From: TMED27 sp045106175
GTDB lineage: Bacteria > Pseudomonadota > Alphaproteobacteria > Micavibrionales > Micavibrionaceae
Direction of reading: 5' to 3'
Assembly: GCA_045106175.1 (NCBI GenBank)
Contig: JBGCEF010000033.1
Location: 42,179-106,178 of the forward strand
DNA length: 64,000 nucleotides
Shown here: positions 16,659 to 26,296 of the stretch, one piece after another
Layout of the letters: each line of letters opens with the position of its first letter
Position numbering within the stretch: the first letter of the stretch is position 1
Translations under genes and position numbers: made by a program
The notes under the pieces: generated by a model
What the model saw: only the letters and a program-made list of their open reading frames with translations
What the model was told of the DNA's origin: nothing
Databases searched by the model: none

Positions 16659-17552
16659 TTAGTTTTGTTGCTGTGTTGTATTTTGCGCATTATCTAGAGT
16701 GTTTTCGAGCGCAGTCATTTCTGTATTATCGTTTACAGCTTTTATTTCTTTATCTGCGACCATAAAATCATCCTCGGATGCGCCATTGGCTAATGCCCAT
16801 GTTTTATATTCTTCTTTTGTGACGGCTTTTACTTCGATTGGCATGTATGCGTGATCTTTACCGCAGATTTCTGAACACTGACCGTAATAAATGCCAGGTT
16901 CATTGATGCGGACCCATGTTTCATTCCAACGTCCTGGTATTGCATCCATTTTTACGCCAAATGAGGGAACAGTCCATGAGTGGATGACGTCACCAGCCGA
17001 AATTAATAGCTGAATGTCTGTGTCTACAGGGAGTACGATTTGATTGTCTGTTGAAAGCAATCTGACTTGGTCTGCTGTAATATCTTTATCAGCGATCATG
17101 TACGAATCAAATGTGATGTCACCGTGATCGGGATATTGATATTGCCAATACCATTGATATCCGATGATTTTCAAGGTCATTTCTGGTGTTTCTGTTCTGT
17201 CGTTGTAATACAAAAGTTGAAATGACGGGATTGCAATGAAGATTAAGATGATGATTGGAACTAAGGTCCAAATGACCTCAATAAAAACATTGTGTGAAAA
17301 TTGCTTAGGCTCTGGGTTAGCTTTGTGATTGTAGCGGATGATGACCCAAACTAGTAAAACCAAAACGAATAGTGCGATTGCGATAATGATCCACAGCATC
17401 AAATTGTGAAAATCTGTGATGCGTTCTTTTAGTGGCGTTGCGGAATCTTGTAAATTTATGCCCCACGGTATTGGTTTTGCTGCAAAAGCAGGCAATGAGT
17501 ACGAGGTTATAAATGCCGCTATGGCTAACATGATTGCGTTTAATTTTATCAT
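16659..17552 (-). CDS. ctaC: Cytochrome c oxidase subunit II
   Basis: The start at 17552 gives a 297-residue precursor with a signal peptide (MIKLNAIMLAIAAFITSYSLPAFA); the longer frame would add 33 residues that look like read-through. Two membrane helices (about 50-70 and 90-110) are followed by the periplasmic CuA domain with CSEICGKDHAYMPIEV and the partner histidine in VIHSWTVPSF. The aromatic docking patch YQWYWQYQYPD is clear. There is no fused cytochrome c domain. The C terminus has an extra Asn/Gln-rich tail (AQNTTQQQN). It lies 40 bases upstream of ctaD. Confidence 0.93.
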   Translation of the reverse strand: MIKLNAIMLAIAAFITSYSLPAFAAKPIPWGINLQDSATPLKERITDFHNLMLWIIIAIALFVLVLLVWVIIRYNHKANPEPKQFSHNVFIEVIWTLVPIIILIFIAIPSFQLLYYNDRTETPEMTLKIIGYQWYWQYQYPDHGDITFDSYMIADKDITADQVRLLSTDNQIVLPVDTDIQLLISAGDVIHSWTVPSFGVKMDAIPGRWNETWVRINEPGIYYGQCSEICGKDHAYMPIEVKAVTKEEYKTWALANGASEDDFMVADKEIKAVNDNTEMTALENTLDNAQNTTQQQN

Positions 17553-17660
17553 AATAAGAATTTTCTGATTTATATATGGGCGTTTAGTACGCTTAATTTC
17601 TTGATATATAAATAGAAACAAAATCCCTGAAAAGCAAGGCATGTAATGCATTTTATGTGA

Positions 17661-18398
17661 TTATTTTTGTTTGAGAAATTCGGCGTGTGTTAAACATATA
17701 ATGCTTGCTGTTTCTGCGCGTAAGATACGACTGCCGAGCGTTATTGACGTTACATTTGGCTTAGAGAGTAGGACGTTGATCTCTTGATCGGAAAAACCGC
17801 CCTCTGGACCGACTAAGAAATATAGAGAATTGCCCTTAACCTTGTTTATGTGAATCGTTTCGTTCTGATTATCATTGCGTTCAATGCAAGCGTGGATTGT
17901 TTCTTCTTGAGGAAGGTCATGCAGAGATAGTGTTTCCGATAACATTGGGATTTCTAGGCGTTCGCATTGTTCGCTTGCTTCTAGGATTTGTGCTTGTATG
18001 CGTTCTTTTTTAAAATGTCTGTTTTGGGTTCGCTCGGTAATGATGGGGGAGAGTGTGTCAACGCCTAGCTCAACGGCTTTTTCAATTAAAATATCCATAC
18101 GTGATTTTTTGATCGGCGCAAAGTAAAGCGTTGTTTTTGAATGGTTTTCAGGTTGTTTTCTTGATTGGGATTGTAATTTTGCTTGTCCTGATTTTTTAGA
18201 TAAGTTTTCTAGTTTTGCGATCCATTCACCGTTTTGGCCGTTAAACAGCCGGATAAAATTGCCGTCTTGTCGGCGTAGGACGTTTTTGAAATAATGAGCA
18301 TGAGCAGTTGAAAGATCAATCACTGCTCCTTTATTGAGGGGCGTATCGACGTAAATACGTGGATATGTCCAAATTTTGTATATCTCTTCATTATGCAT
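17661..18398 (-). CDS. rsmE: 16S rRNA m3U1498 methyltransferase
   Basis: The 245-residue SPOUT-family protein methylates uridine 1498 of 16S rRNA. The N-terminal PUA-like part contains HAHYFKNVLRRQDG, and the knot region has FLVGPEGGFSDQEI and SITLGSRILRAETASI, all typical of RsmE. It starts at 18398, only 10 bases from the divergent ubiA start I prefer, so its promoter must overlap the ubiA 5' region. Confidence 0.92.
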   Translation of the reverse strand: MHNEEIYKIWTYPRIYVDTPLNKGAVIDLSTAHAHYFKNVLRRQDGNFIRLFNGQNGEWIAKLENLSKKSGQAKLQSQSRKQPENHSKTTLYFAPIKKSRMDILIEKAVELGVDTLSPIITERTQNRHFKKERIQAQILEASEQCERLEIPMLSETLSLHDLPQEETIHACIERNDNQNETIHINKVKGNSLYFLVGPEGGFSDQEINVLLSKPNVTSITLGSRILRAETASIICLTHAEFLKQK

Positions 18399-18408
18399 AG
18401 GAATTGTA

Positions 18409-19329
18409 TTGAAAGCGCAGAATCATCAAATTGGCAAGAGTGATATTCAACAAGAGCATTGGATTATCAAAACTTTGCCTAAACTTTACAAGCCGTATGC
18501 CTTGTTGGCGCGGGTTGATAGGCCCATTGGTGTGTGGCTTTTGGCTTTGCCGGGTTTGTGGGGGATATGGCTTGCTAGTGATGATTTTACTCTACGGGCC
18601 GTTGGGTTGAGTTGTTTATTTTTGGTTGGTGCTTTTGTGATGCGATCGGCGGGATGCGTTATTAATGATATTTGGGATCGTGACCTTGATCGCCGTGTTG
18701 AACGGACAAAAGGCAGGCCATTAGCCGCAGGGGATGTTTCACTCAAACAGGCTTTAATGTTTTTGCTCGCATTGCTTGGGGTTGGTTTGCTGGTTTTGAT
18801 GCAGATGAATGCGACGACCATTATGCTTGGTTTTTTAAGTTTGCCTTTGATATTTGCGTATCCATTGATGAAGCGTATTACCTTTTGGCCACAAGCGTTT
18901 TTGGGGCTAACGTTTAATTTTGGTGTTTTGATGGGGTGGAGTGCGATGACAGAGGCTATTGGGCTTCCTGCATTATTGCTATATGTCGGGGCGATTTTTT
19001 GGACATTGGCGTATGATACGGTTTATGCGCATCAGGATATCGAAGATGACATGAAAATTGGTGTGAAATCGACTGCAATTCGGTTTGGCGAGGCTAGTAA
19101 GGTATGGGTTAGTGTTTTTTATCTGTTGGCATTGAAGTGTATGGTTTTAGCGTTTTGCGCTGTTCAACCTCTAGCTGCGCTAGCGCTTTTGCCCGTGGCG
19201 GGGCATATGGTTTTTCAAATTATCAGCTGGAAGCCAGAAAACGCTAAGAGCTCGCTTAAGGTTTTTCAATCAAACCGTGATTGTGGATTTTTGATTTTAG
19301 CGGCGGCGTTAGTCGCAGCTTTTATATAG
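18409..19329 (+). CDS. ubiA: 4-hydroxybenzoate polyprenyltransferase
   Basis: The enzyme attaches the polyprenyl chain to 4-hydroxybenzoate in ubiquinone synthesis, in the inner membrane. No ATG is present; I choose TTG at 18409 because AGGAA lies 5 bases upstream (a TTG at 18376 is also in frame). The 306-residue product has the motif INDIWDRDLDRRVERTKGRP near residue 80 and a second Asp motif DTVYAHQDIEDD near 215, plus eight or nine helices. It is divergent from rsmE with almost no space for promoters between them. Confidence 0.88.
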   Translation: MKAQNHQIGKSDIQQEHWIIKTLPKLYKPYALLARVDRPIGVWLLALPGLWGIWLASDDFTLRAVGLSCLFLVGAFVMRSAGCVINDIWDRDLDRRVERTKGRPLAAGDVSLKQALMFLLALLGVGLLVLMQMNATTIMLGFLSLPLIFAYPLMKRITFWPQAFLGLTFNFGVLMGWSAMTEAIGLPALLLYVGAIFWTLAYDTVYAHQDIEDDMKIGVKSTAIRFGEASKVWVSVFYLLALKCMVLAFCAVQPLAALALLPVAGHMVFQIISWKPENAKSSLKVFQSNRDCGFLILAAALVAAFI

Positions 19330-19449
19330 ATAATTATCTGAGCTTTAATCTGAATTTAAAGTTTTATAGCTATAGTTTTTGGATTATTTAAATTTAAAGA
19401 TTAAAGCTATGACAGAACGTGCAATTTTAGTGAACCCATAGAAAGCCAT

Positions 19450-19845
19450 TTGGATAAACCGCCAGGGTCGGCGGTTTACGAATTTGCAGATGTTCCATTA
19501 GAGCCTCTACCAGATGGAAGCCATCAGCTTGTAGGCACTTTGAATGGAGTTCCTATTTATCTTGCGGATCCATGTTTAGATTTTAGTAATATTGATGGTG
19601 GTGAAAATTATGTTGCTATTGGACATGTTACCTTATGGGAAAATGAATATAGCAGCATGACAGGGACCATTGAATTTGAGAGTTTTGATGCGTCCGAATT
19701 AGGTGATTTTATAGCACAAAATCATGAGCGTCTGACAGATGATAACGCGTTAAGGCAAAGTGAATGTATGGTTGTTTCAAGCGTTGAGATGGACGTCATT
19801 TCGCCTTCTTCCCAGTTTCATTTAGATTTAAACCGTACAATTTAA
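19450..19845 (+). CDS. Small protein of unknown function with doubtful start
   Basis: The 131-residue frame begins at a TTG and reads LDKPPGSAVYEFADVPLEP; it matches no family I know. The sequence just upstream suggests a damaged or frameshifted start: an ATG at 19409 with AAAGA upstream opens MTERAIL in another frame, and one extra T in the run at 19425-19428 would join it to SEPIESHLDKPPGS in the main frame. The product is acidic and soluble. It converges on the GDH gene, leaving two bases between stop codons. Confidence 0.5.
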   Translation: MDKPPGSAVYEFADVPLEPLPDGSHQLVGTLNGVPIYLADPCLDFSNIDGGENYVAIGHVTLWENEYSSMTGTIEFESFDASELGDFIAQNHERLTDDNALRQSECMVVSSVEMDVISPSSQFHLDLNRTI

Positions 19846-19847
19846 AC

Positions 19848-22800
19848 TTAACCGCCTGCTAAGCTTCTTAATCTTTGTTCTGCGATGATCAGCATGGGCA
19901 GGTCGACGGTTCCGGCGCGGCGGAGTTCGTTGAACAAGTTTTCTAATCTTTGTGTTTGCTGTTGGTGTTTTTCGACCCATAGCTTTGCAGCGTTTTCACC
20001 AGCTTTTAACTTGCTGTTTGTGTCTTTTAGGATGCGTACAGTTAATAATGCCTGACAGCTATAGAGTTGATCCACTAGGCCTGAGGTTGCTTCGGCTTGC
20101 CAATGGTCATCGGATGGAAGATAGCGGGCTTGTTGGCGAAGCCAATCCATGTGGAAGTTATCGCCGATTTCAAAGTATGCGCGCGCAGTGTCCAAAAGAT
20201 CAGTTTTCTGTTCCAACGAGATGCGGATGATGTCGCATGCGGATGATAAAACAGGCATGAGTGCAATTTGTTTTGCTAATGTTTTAGGTAGGCCGTCATG
20301 TTCGCCTGCGGCTTGGCGTTGTTTGATGATCTCTTTAAGTGATGGTGTGATAACTTTTTCAAGGTTTTTCCTTAGTGTGGCAATGCCATCGCCAAATCCC
20401 GTGATATCTTTTCCTATATTCAAATCACGACCCAAACGGGTTAGGAACCAGCTGATTGCATGTTCTGAGAGTTCTACGATTTCTTTCATTGCCTTGAGTT
20501 GAACTTCGGCGGGGACACTGTTGTCTATGGCCTCGATTGCATCCCAGCTATCGCGGAGATTATACGCATCACGCACGATAATGTACGCTTTTGCGATTTC
20601 TGCAGGGGTGGCGCCAGTCTTGTTCATTTTACGCTTTAGGAATGTTGGTCCCAAACGGTTAATGAGCGAGTTTGCCATGGTCGTTGCGATGATTTCGCGG
20701 GCCAAGCGGTGGCGTTTTATTTCTTTGGCGAATTTCTTTTGCAAGATATCCGGGAAATAATCAAAGAGCCAATTTTCCATTTCCTTTGTATCGGGAATGT
20801 TGCTGGCTAAAAGATCTTGAGTGAAATTGATTTTTGCGTAAGAGATTAAAATCGCTAATTCTGGGCGAGTTAAGCCTTTGCCTGTACGCATACGCAATTC
20901 TATGGTTTCTTCGTCCGGAAGGCCTTCGATAGAGCGTTTGAGGCCTTTTTCACGTTCCAAATCTTTGATGAAGTCTTCTTGGAGTTGGAGATTTTCGCGG
21001 GCTTGTAATTCTGCCAGTGAAAGCGCTTGTGCTTGTTGGTAATTATTGCGAAGCACATGTGCTGCGATTTCATCGGTCATGGTTTCCAGCAACTTGTTGC
21101 GGGATTTTAGATCCATTTTATGTGAGGTTTGACCCATGACATCACTGAGTAGGATTTTGATATTTACTTCATGGTCGGATGAATCGACACCGCCGGAATT
21201 ATCGATGAAATCGGTGTTGATTTTGCCGCCTTTTTCGTCGAATTCAATGCGTCCTAATTGTGTGACGCCAAGGTTTGCGCCTTCGCCGATAACTTTTGCG
21301 CGTACTTCGGGGGCGTCAACACGCAGCGCGTCAGTTGATTTGTCGCCTGCGTCTGCGTGTGATTCTTTGGTTGATTTGATATATGTTCCAATACCGCCAA
21401 ACCAGAGTAAATCTGTTCTTGCTTTTAGTATGGCTCGGATGAGTTCGTTCGGTGTGACCTTGTCTTTTTCGATATCGAGGCGTTTTTTAATTTCGGGTGT
21501 AAGCTCAAGGATTTTTTCATCGCGTTCAAAAATGCGTCCGCCTTTTGATAGGAGCTTTGTGTTGTATTCGCCCCATCCCTTTACAGCTTTAAACAGGCGT
21601 TTTCTTTCTTTGAAAGATGTTTGTGAGTCGGGTTCGGGGTCGATGAAAATGTGGATGTGGTTAAAAGCCGCGATCAGATTAATTTCTTCGGATAGCAGCA
21701 TGCCGTTGCCGAATACATCGCCCCCCATGTCACCACAGCCCATTACATCGAAGGGTTGTGTTTGTGTGTTGTGGTTAAGCTGGCGGAAGTGAAGTTTGAC
21801 CGATTCCCATGCGCCGCGGGCTGTGATGCCCATGACTTTATGATCATAGCCAGCGGAGCCGCCGGATGCGAAGGCATCATCGAGCCAGAAGCCGTATTCT
21901 TGGCTAATTCCATTAGCAATATCAGAGAAAGTTGCAGTTCCCTTATCGGCGGCAACAACCAAATATGGGTCATCGCCATCGCGGCGGACAACATTCTTTG
22001 GTGGGATAACTTTTTCCCCTTGGAGATTGTCAGTGATATCCAATAGGCCACTGATGAAGGTTTTGTAACATTTGATACCTTCTTCTTGGAATTCGGCGCG
22101 GGTTTTGGTGGGTGTTTTGACGACAAATCCACCTTTTGATCCCATTGGGATAATGACGGAGTTTTTGACCATTTGCGCTTTCATGAGGCCGAGGACTTCG
22201 GTGCGGAAGTCTTCGTGACGGTCAGACCATCGTAATCCGCCGCGAGCAATTTTATCGCCGCGCAGATGAATGGCTTCGACCCTAGGGGAATAGACAAAAA
22301 TTTCGCGATATGGCTTTGGCTCAGGTAATTCAGGGACTTTTTTACTGTCTAGTTTGATTGATAAATAAGGTTTCGCGCTGCCGTCATCTTGTCGTTGATA
22401 ATAGTTTGTTCGTAATGTGGCTTCGACCATGGCGGTGAAGATGCGCAGGACTCTGTCTTCGTCTAATGATTCGACGGATTCGAGTTCGTAGTCGATAGCA
22501 ACTGCGCAGCCTGCAGCGTTACTTTCGCCGTCTTTGGCGTTTTCTGGGTCATGAAAGCTTTTGAACAGGTCGACAATTAGGCGGCTGATTTTCGGATTGT
22601 TGTTAATAGCTTTGATGATATAAGCGCGGCTGAATGGGTAGCCGATTTGTTTGAGATAGCGAACATAGGTGCGCAAGATTGTGATTTCGTGCCAATTCAT
22701 GTTAGCGGATAAGACGAGCTTATTCAGGCCGTCATTTTCCATGTGTTTATCCCAGATTTTAGCAAAGGCTTTTTCAAAGTTTTCTTTTACTTTTGGGATA

Positions 22801-24647
22801 TCCACGAAACCTTCGATAGAGGGGGTTTCCAATAAGAAATCATGGATCCAGACACTTTGGTCTGTATCTTCAGGGGTGATTTCGAATGGGAGTTCGGCGA
22901 TTGCGCGTAAGCCTAGATTTTCCAAAATTGGCATAACATCGGAGAGTGTAACGGGTTTATCCGGGTTATATATTTTTAGGCGTAGGCGTTTGAGGTCTAA
23001 ATCTTCTGGGCGATATAGGTCCAGTTGAAGAGCATTGTTGTTTAAGACTGTTTCGATTTTTTCAATGTCGAATACGGCTTGTTTAGCGCGATATTTTGTA
23101 CGATATCCAATGGGGAAGGCTTCACCATATTTCATGGTATATTTTGTGATCGGTTTTTCGTCTTCTAATGTCTCAACAAGCGCAGATGATAAAAGTTCGG
23201 GCCATGTTTGTGAGGCCTCTTGCAGTTTTTGTTCTATTTTTGCTGCGCTGTAGCTTGGTTTGCGTTTTTGGCTGACTTTAATAGTGATCATGATGCGTGC
23301 GAACACGGAGTCATCCATGGAGGTGTAAAAGTTTTCACAGACTCCGTTGAGTTCAGCTTCTAGAATTTTACAAATTGTTTTACGCAGTGCGGTGCCGAAT
23401 CGGTCACGGGGGATATAGACCAAGCATGAGATGTAGCGACCGAACGGGTCGTGGCGCATAAAGAGTGCAACGCGTTGGCGTTCCTGAAGATTTAAGATGT
23501 TCGTCGAGATTTTGAATAATTCTTTGGCGGAAATTTGGAAGAGCTCGTCTCTTGGGTATTTTTCTAAAATATGGCGAAGCGCCTTTCGATCGTGTGACCC
23601 TGGTTTAAGAGCGCTAATTTCCATGACTTCTTCGACTTTTTCTCTTAAGTAAGGCACATCGCTGACGCTGCGTGAGTAGGTCACGGATGTGAATAGGCCG
23701 AGGAAGAGTTTTTCGCCGATGACCGTTCCATCTTTATCGTAAACTTTGATAGCGATGGCATCCATGGGAACGCGGCGATGGACGGTTGAAAGACGGTTTG
23801 TTTTTGAGATAGAAAGTGGTGGCAGGTTGCGGCGCATTTCCTGAAGGTTTCTTGGAAGGCCTTCGTCGCTCTCGCTTATGTAAGCGGGGCTGATGTCGTC
23901 ATGCAGAAGGCCAAGGCTTGAGTCTTTTACATTTTGACTTGTTAGGACACCTTTACGTTCCACAAATTTATATTCTCGATATCCAAGTAGTGTGAAGTTA
24001 TTGTCGTAAAGATAATCCAAGAAAGCGCAGTATTGGCGGATTTCTTTTAAAGGTCTGCGTGTTCTTGCGGATTCTAAATCGCGTCTGGACTGTTTGAGTT
24101 GAGCCAGCATATTACGCCAGTGAACGTTGCATGTATGGACGTCTTTAAGGGCGTGTTGTAGGCCTGTTGTCAGATTTTGTATGTCGTCCTTTGATAGGGC
24201 GTCTTTGATATGAATATGAATGTGAGATTGGCTTATGCAGACTTCATCATTATCACCGACAACCTGGTTAAGATTACCTTTTTTGTCGTAACATGCACGT
24301 ACAACAGGGTGGACCAATAGTTCGATGAGGTAATTATGTTTGTTGATTTCGGCCACAACGGAGTCAACCAAAAACGCCATATCGTCGCTTACGATGTCGA
24401 CGATTGTTTTCATGGGGCCAAGCGTGTCTGTTTTGGGCGTGTAGATGTTGATGTTGGCTTGTCCGGGGATGCGCTTTGTTGCGAGGGACAGGTGAGATGC
24501 TGACATTTCCTTTATAAGGCTGTTATCGAATTGATCCCAGTCTTCGCCTTGGATAACTGCGGCTAATTGCTGCAATATATCTTTTTGGTTTTTATTGGCG
24601 TTTTTAGGAAGGGCGTTGAGTGCGTTCTTGTTATTAGTTTTCGTCAT
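19848..24647 (-). CDS. Large NAD-specific glutamate dehydrogenase (GDH-180 type)
   Basis: The 1,599-residue cytoplasmic enzyme oxidises glutamate to 2-oxoglutarate and ammonia with NAD. It has the long N-terminal region with ACT-like domains (for example DIVSDDMAFLVDSVV), the catalytic core near residue 800-1000 (ARGGLRWSDRHEDFRTEVLGL, GSKGGFVVK with the active lysine, and VVAADKGTATFSDIAN), the NAD domain with GCGDMGGDVFGNGML, and a long C-terminal helical part. Length and motif order are those of the Caulobacter/Pseudomonas large GDH. The gene is monocistronic, divergent from the SRAP gene. Confidence 0.95.
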   Translation of the reverse strand: MTKTNNKNALNALPKNANKNQKDILQQLAAVIQGEDWDQFDNSLIKEMSASHLSLATKRIPGQANINIYTPKTDTLGPMKTIVDIVSDDMAFLVDSVVAEINKHNYLIELLVHPVVRACYDKKGNLNQVVGDNDEVCISQSHIHIHIKDALSKDDIQNLTTGLQHALKDVHTCNVHWRNMLAQLKQSRRDLESARTRRPLKEIRQYCAFLDYLYDNNFTLLGYREYKFVERKGVLTSQNVKDSSLGLLHDDISPAYISESDEGLPRNLQEMRRNLPPLSISKTNRLSTVHRRVPMDAIAIKVYDKDGTVIGEKLFLGLFTSVTYSRSVSDVPYLREKVEEVMEISALKPGSHDRKALRHILEKYPRDELFQISAKELFKISTNILNLQERQRVALFMRHDPFGRYISCLVYIPRDRFGTALRKTICKILEAELNGVCENFYTSMDDSVFARIMITIKVSQKRKPSYSAAKIEQKLQEASQTWPELLSSALVETLEDEKPITKYTMKYGEAFPIGYRTKYRAKQAVFDIEKIETVLNNNALQLDLYRPEDLDLKRLRLKIYNPDKPVTLSDVMPILENLGLRAIAELPFEITPEDTDQSVWIHDFLLETPSIEGFVDIPKVKENFEKAFAKIWDKHMENDGLNKLVLSANMNWHEITILRTYVRYLKQIGYPFSRAYIIKAINNNPKISRLIVDLFKSFHDPENAKDGESNAAGCAVAIDYELESVESLDEDRVLRIFTAMVEATLRTNYYQRQDDGSAKPYLSIKLDSKKVPELPEPKPYREIFVYSPRVEAIHLRGDKIARGGLRWSDRHEDFRTEVLGLMKAQMVKNSVIIPMGSKGGFVVKTPTKTRAEFQEEGIKCYKTFISGLLDITDNLQGEKVIPPKNVVRRDGDDPYLVVAADKGTATFSDIANGISQEYGFWLDDAFASGGSAGYDHKVMGITARGAWESVKLHFRQLNHNTQTQPFDVMGCGDMGGDVFGNGMLLSEEINLIAAFNHIHIFIDPEPDSQTSFKERKRLFKAVKGWGEYNTKLLSKGGRIFERDEKILELTPEIKKRLDIEKDKVTPNELIRAILKARTDLLWFGGIGTYIKSTKESHADAGDKSTDALRVDAPEVRAKVIGEGANLGVTQLGRIEFDEKGGKINTDFIDNSGGVDSSDHEVNIKILLSDVMGQTSHKMDLKSRNKLLETMTDEIAAHVLRNNYQQAQALSLAELQARENLQLQEDFIKDLEREKGLKRSIEGLPDEETIELRMRTGKGLTRPELAILISYAKINFTQDLLASNIPDTKEMENWLFDYFPDILQKKFAKEIKRHRLAREIIATTMANSLINRLGPTFLKRKMNKTGATPAEIAKAYIIVRDAYNLRDSWDAIEAIDNSVPAEVQLKAMKEIVELSEHAISWFLTRLGRDLNIGKDITGFGDGIATLRKNLEKVITPSLKEIIKQRQAAGEHDGLPKTLAKQIALMPVLSSACDIIRISLEQKTDLLDTARAYFEIGDNFHMDWLRQQARYLPSDDHWQAEATSGLVDQLYSCQALLTVRILKDTNSKLKAGENAAKLWVEKHQQQTQRLENLFNELRRAGTVDLPMLIIAEQRLRSLAGG

Positions 24648-24734
24648 AAAATGATTCTTAATTTTTATTTTCGTGACATGCGTGTAAATTGATTGAGTAT
24701 CAAAATCAACATTGGAAAGATATTACCGCTTATT

Positions 24735-25424
24735 ATGTGTGGACGCTATGCTTTTTATCTGCCTCCTGTGAAATTACAATCGTTTTTTGGGTTGGAGAAC
24801 CTGATTAACATGCCTGCGCGCTATAATTGTGCGCCGTGCCAAGAGATGCCGATTGTTATTCGTAATCGTATGGGATTTGGGCGTTGGGGTTTTCGTCCCG
24901 AATGGTCAAAACAAGATGATTTGGGGCAAGCTTCCAAAATGATTAATGCCCGTAGTGAGAGCGTTGCTGATAAACCAGCTTTTCGGGATTCCTGGGCGCG
25001 TGGGCGGCGGTGTATTATTCCTGCTAATGGTTTTTTTGAATGGCAAAAAAGTGAAGATAAAAAGAGCAAGCAGCCTTACTATATTCAGCATCAATCAGAT
25101 GAGATTTTATGCATGGCAGGTTTGTGGTCAAAGGTTGATGATTGTGTGAGCTATACCGTTCTGACAAAGCCAGCGGATGGAGATATTGCACAATATCACC
25201 ATCGTATGCCGGTTATGCTTGCACGTGATGATATTTCTGATTGGTTTCAAGCGGATTTGAATGGCGCGCGCGAGATGATTGCGTTAGCCACAGGACAGTT
25301 TTGTCGAGCGCATAAAGTTGCGCGCGATGTGGGCAAAGTTGCGAATGATCATGAGGGCCTTATTGCGGCGATTACGAATTCGCATATTGAAGAACAAGAT
25401 AGCCAATCCATGTTGGCATTATAA
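24735..25424 (+). CDS. SRAP-domain protein (YedK/HMCES family)
   Basis: The family forms a covalent thiazolidine crosslink with abasic sites in single-stranded DNA through Cys2 after removal of the first methionine. Therefore the start must be the ATG at 24735 (MCGRYAFYLPP), not the upstream one. The 229-residue protein shows the family's Asn in YNCAPCQEMP, the WGFRPEWS segment, NARSESV, the catalytic Glu in NGFFEWQK and the histidine in YHHRMPVML. All key residues are present. Its 3' end overlaps the convergent membrane-protein gene by 53 bases. Confidence 0.92.
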   Translation: MCGRYAFYLPPVKLQSFFGLENLINMPARYNCAPCQEMPIVIRNRMGFGRWGFRPEWSKQDDLGQASKMINARSESVADKPAFRDSWARGRRCIIPANGFFEWQKSEDKKSKQPYYIQHQSDEILCMAGLWSKVDDCVSYTVLTKPADGDIAQYHHRMPVMLARDDISDWFQADLNGAREMIALATGQFCRAHKVARDVGKVANDHEGLIAAITNSHIEEQDSQSMLAL

Positions 25425-25692
25425 CCCATGTCATCAATGTGCTAATAATAGGAGCGTATTTTTTCTTTAGGATGATTGACCCTAAAAGGATTGCAGCATA
25501 AACAGCCATGACAGTTGAGAATTCGTTCATGACCTTACTGATTGTTTCGGACCCGTCTTCTTTCGGGTAGATGGCCGCGATCAAAAAGATCCCTATTGCT
25601 GCGCCTATGCTATAGGCAGCGTTGCGTGCGATTTTTCGAATCTTTTTATTTAATTTTTCTTCAGGATCATCCCAAGGTTTGTTGCCCAGCAT
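25372..25692 (-). CDS. Unrecognised three-helix membrane protein
   Basis: The 106-residue product has a charged N terminus (GNKPWDDPEEKLNKKIRK) and three predicted membrane helices (about residues 27-42, 60-76 and 85-102). It lies 10 bases downstream of the TlpA gene on the same strand, so it is likely the last gene of the cytochrome c maturation operon. Its end overlaps the 3' end of the convergent SRAP gene by 53 bases. I know no family for it. Confidence 0.65.
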   Translation of the reverse strand: MLGNKPWDDPEEKLNKKIRKIARNAAYSIGAAIGIFLIAAIYPKEDGSETISKVMNEFSTVMAVYAAILLGSIILKKKYAPIISTLMTWVIMPTWIGYLVLQYANS

Positions 25693-25702
25693 TTTTATCC
25701 GT

Positions 25703-26296
25703 TTAAGTTTTTTGTTTGAGTTTATCGATAATGGCTTGAAGATCGTTCAAAGTCCAATTTGCACCTATTAATTTGTGCTGTAATTTTTGTTGCTGGTCAA
25801 TAATAAGTGTTTCGGGAAGTTTGAATGTGCTGAATTTTCCCGCGGTTATGGCTTGGTCTATGTCGAGGGCGATGTGAATGTTAGGGCCATTGAATGAAAG
25901 GGTGTCAAAATTTTCGTTTTGCTGCGCTTTTTTGATGAAGCGGTTAATGGCGCTTTCTTCTAAATCCGAAGATAGGGCAATCAAGATGATATCTTCGGGG
26001 TTGTTGTTTGCGGCTTTCAGTAGGTTTGGAAATTCTTTGATACAGGGTGCACACCAAGATGCCCAGAAGTTCAGGATGATGATTTTATCTTTAAAATCCG
26101 CGCTGTTTTTTGTTGTTTTATTGATATCAGTAAATGTGAATGCAGGGATTGCTTCTTTGTTTTTTATTTCTTTTTTGATGGCCTCTTTGTTGGGAATTTC
26201 ATTGATGGTTTTTACGACATTATTATTTGTTAACAACAGCGTTAAGCCAAATGTTGAAACTCCGACGATCAGTAATAAGATGATGTTAAGTTTCAT
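25703..26296 (-). CDS. TlpA/ResA-like membrane-anchored thiol-disulfide oxidoreductase
   Basis: The 197-residue protein has an N-terminal membrane anchor (about residues 4-22) and a thioredoxin domain with the active site WASWCAPCIKEF near residue 82 and the cis-proline loop KLPETLIID. Such proteins reduce the CxxCH of apocytochrome c before heme attachment. The start overlaps the end of the ccsA gene by one base, and together with CcsA and ResB it makes a complete System II unit. Confidence 0.9.
   Translation of the reverse strand: MKLNIILLLIVGVSTFGLTLLLTNNNVVKTINEIPNKEAIKKEIKNKEAIPAFTFTDINKTTKNSADFKDKIIILNFWASWCAPCIKEFPNLLKAANNNPEDIILIALSSDLEESAINRFIKKAQQNENFDTLSFNGPNIHIALDIDQAITAGKFSTFKLPETLIIDQQQKLQHKLIGANWTLNDLQAIIDKLKQKT

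Noticed and set aside
21136..21792. 218-residue plus-strand open frame opposite the glutamate dehydrogenase gene
   Set aside because: It lies wholly inside the well-supported GDH coding sequence, its translation is Ser-rich with no domain, and it is explained by the codon pattern of the real gene.
24693..24734. Upstream start of the SRAP gene
   Set aside because: The catalytic cysteine must be residue 2, so the ATG at 24735 is the only sensible start.
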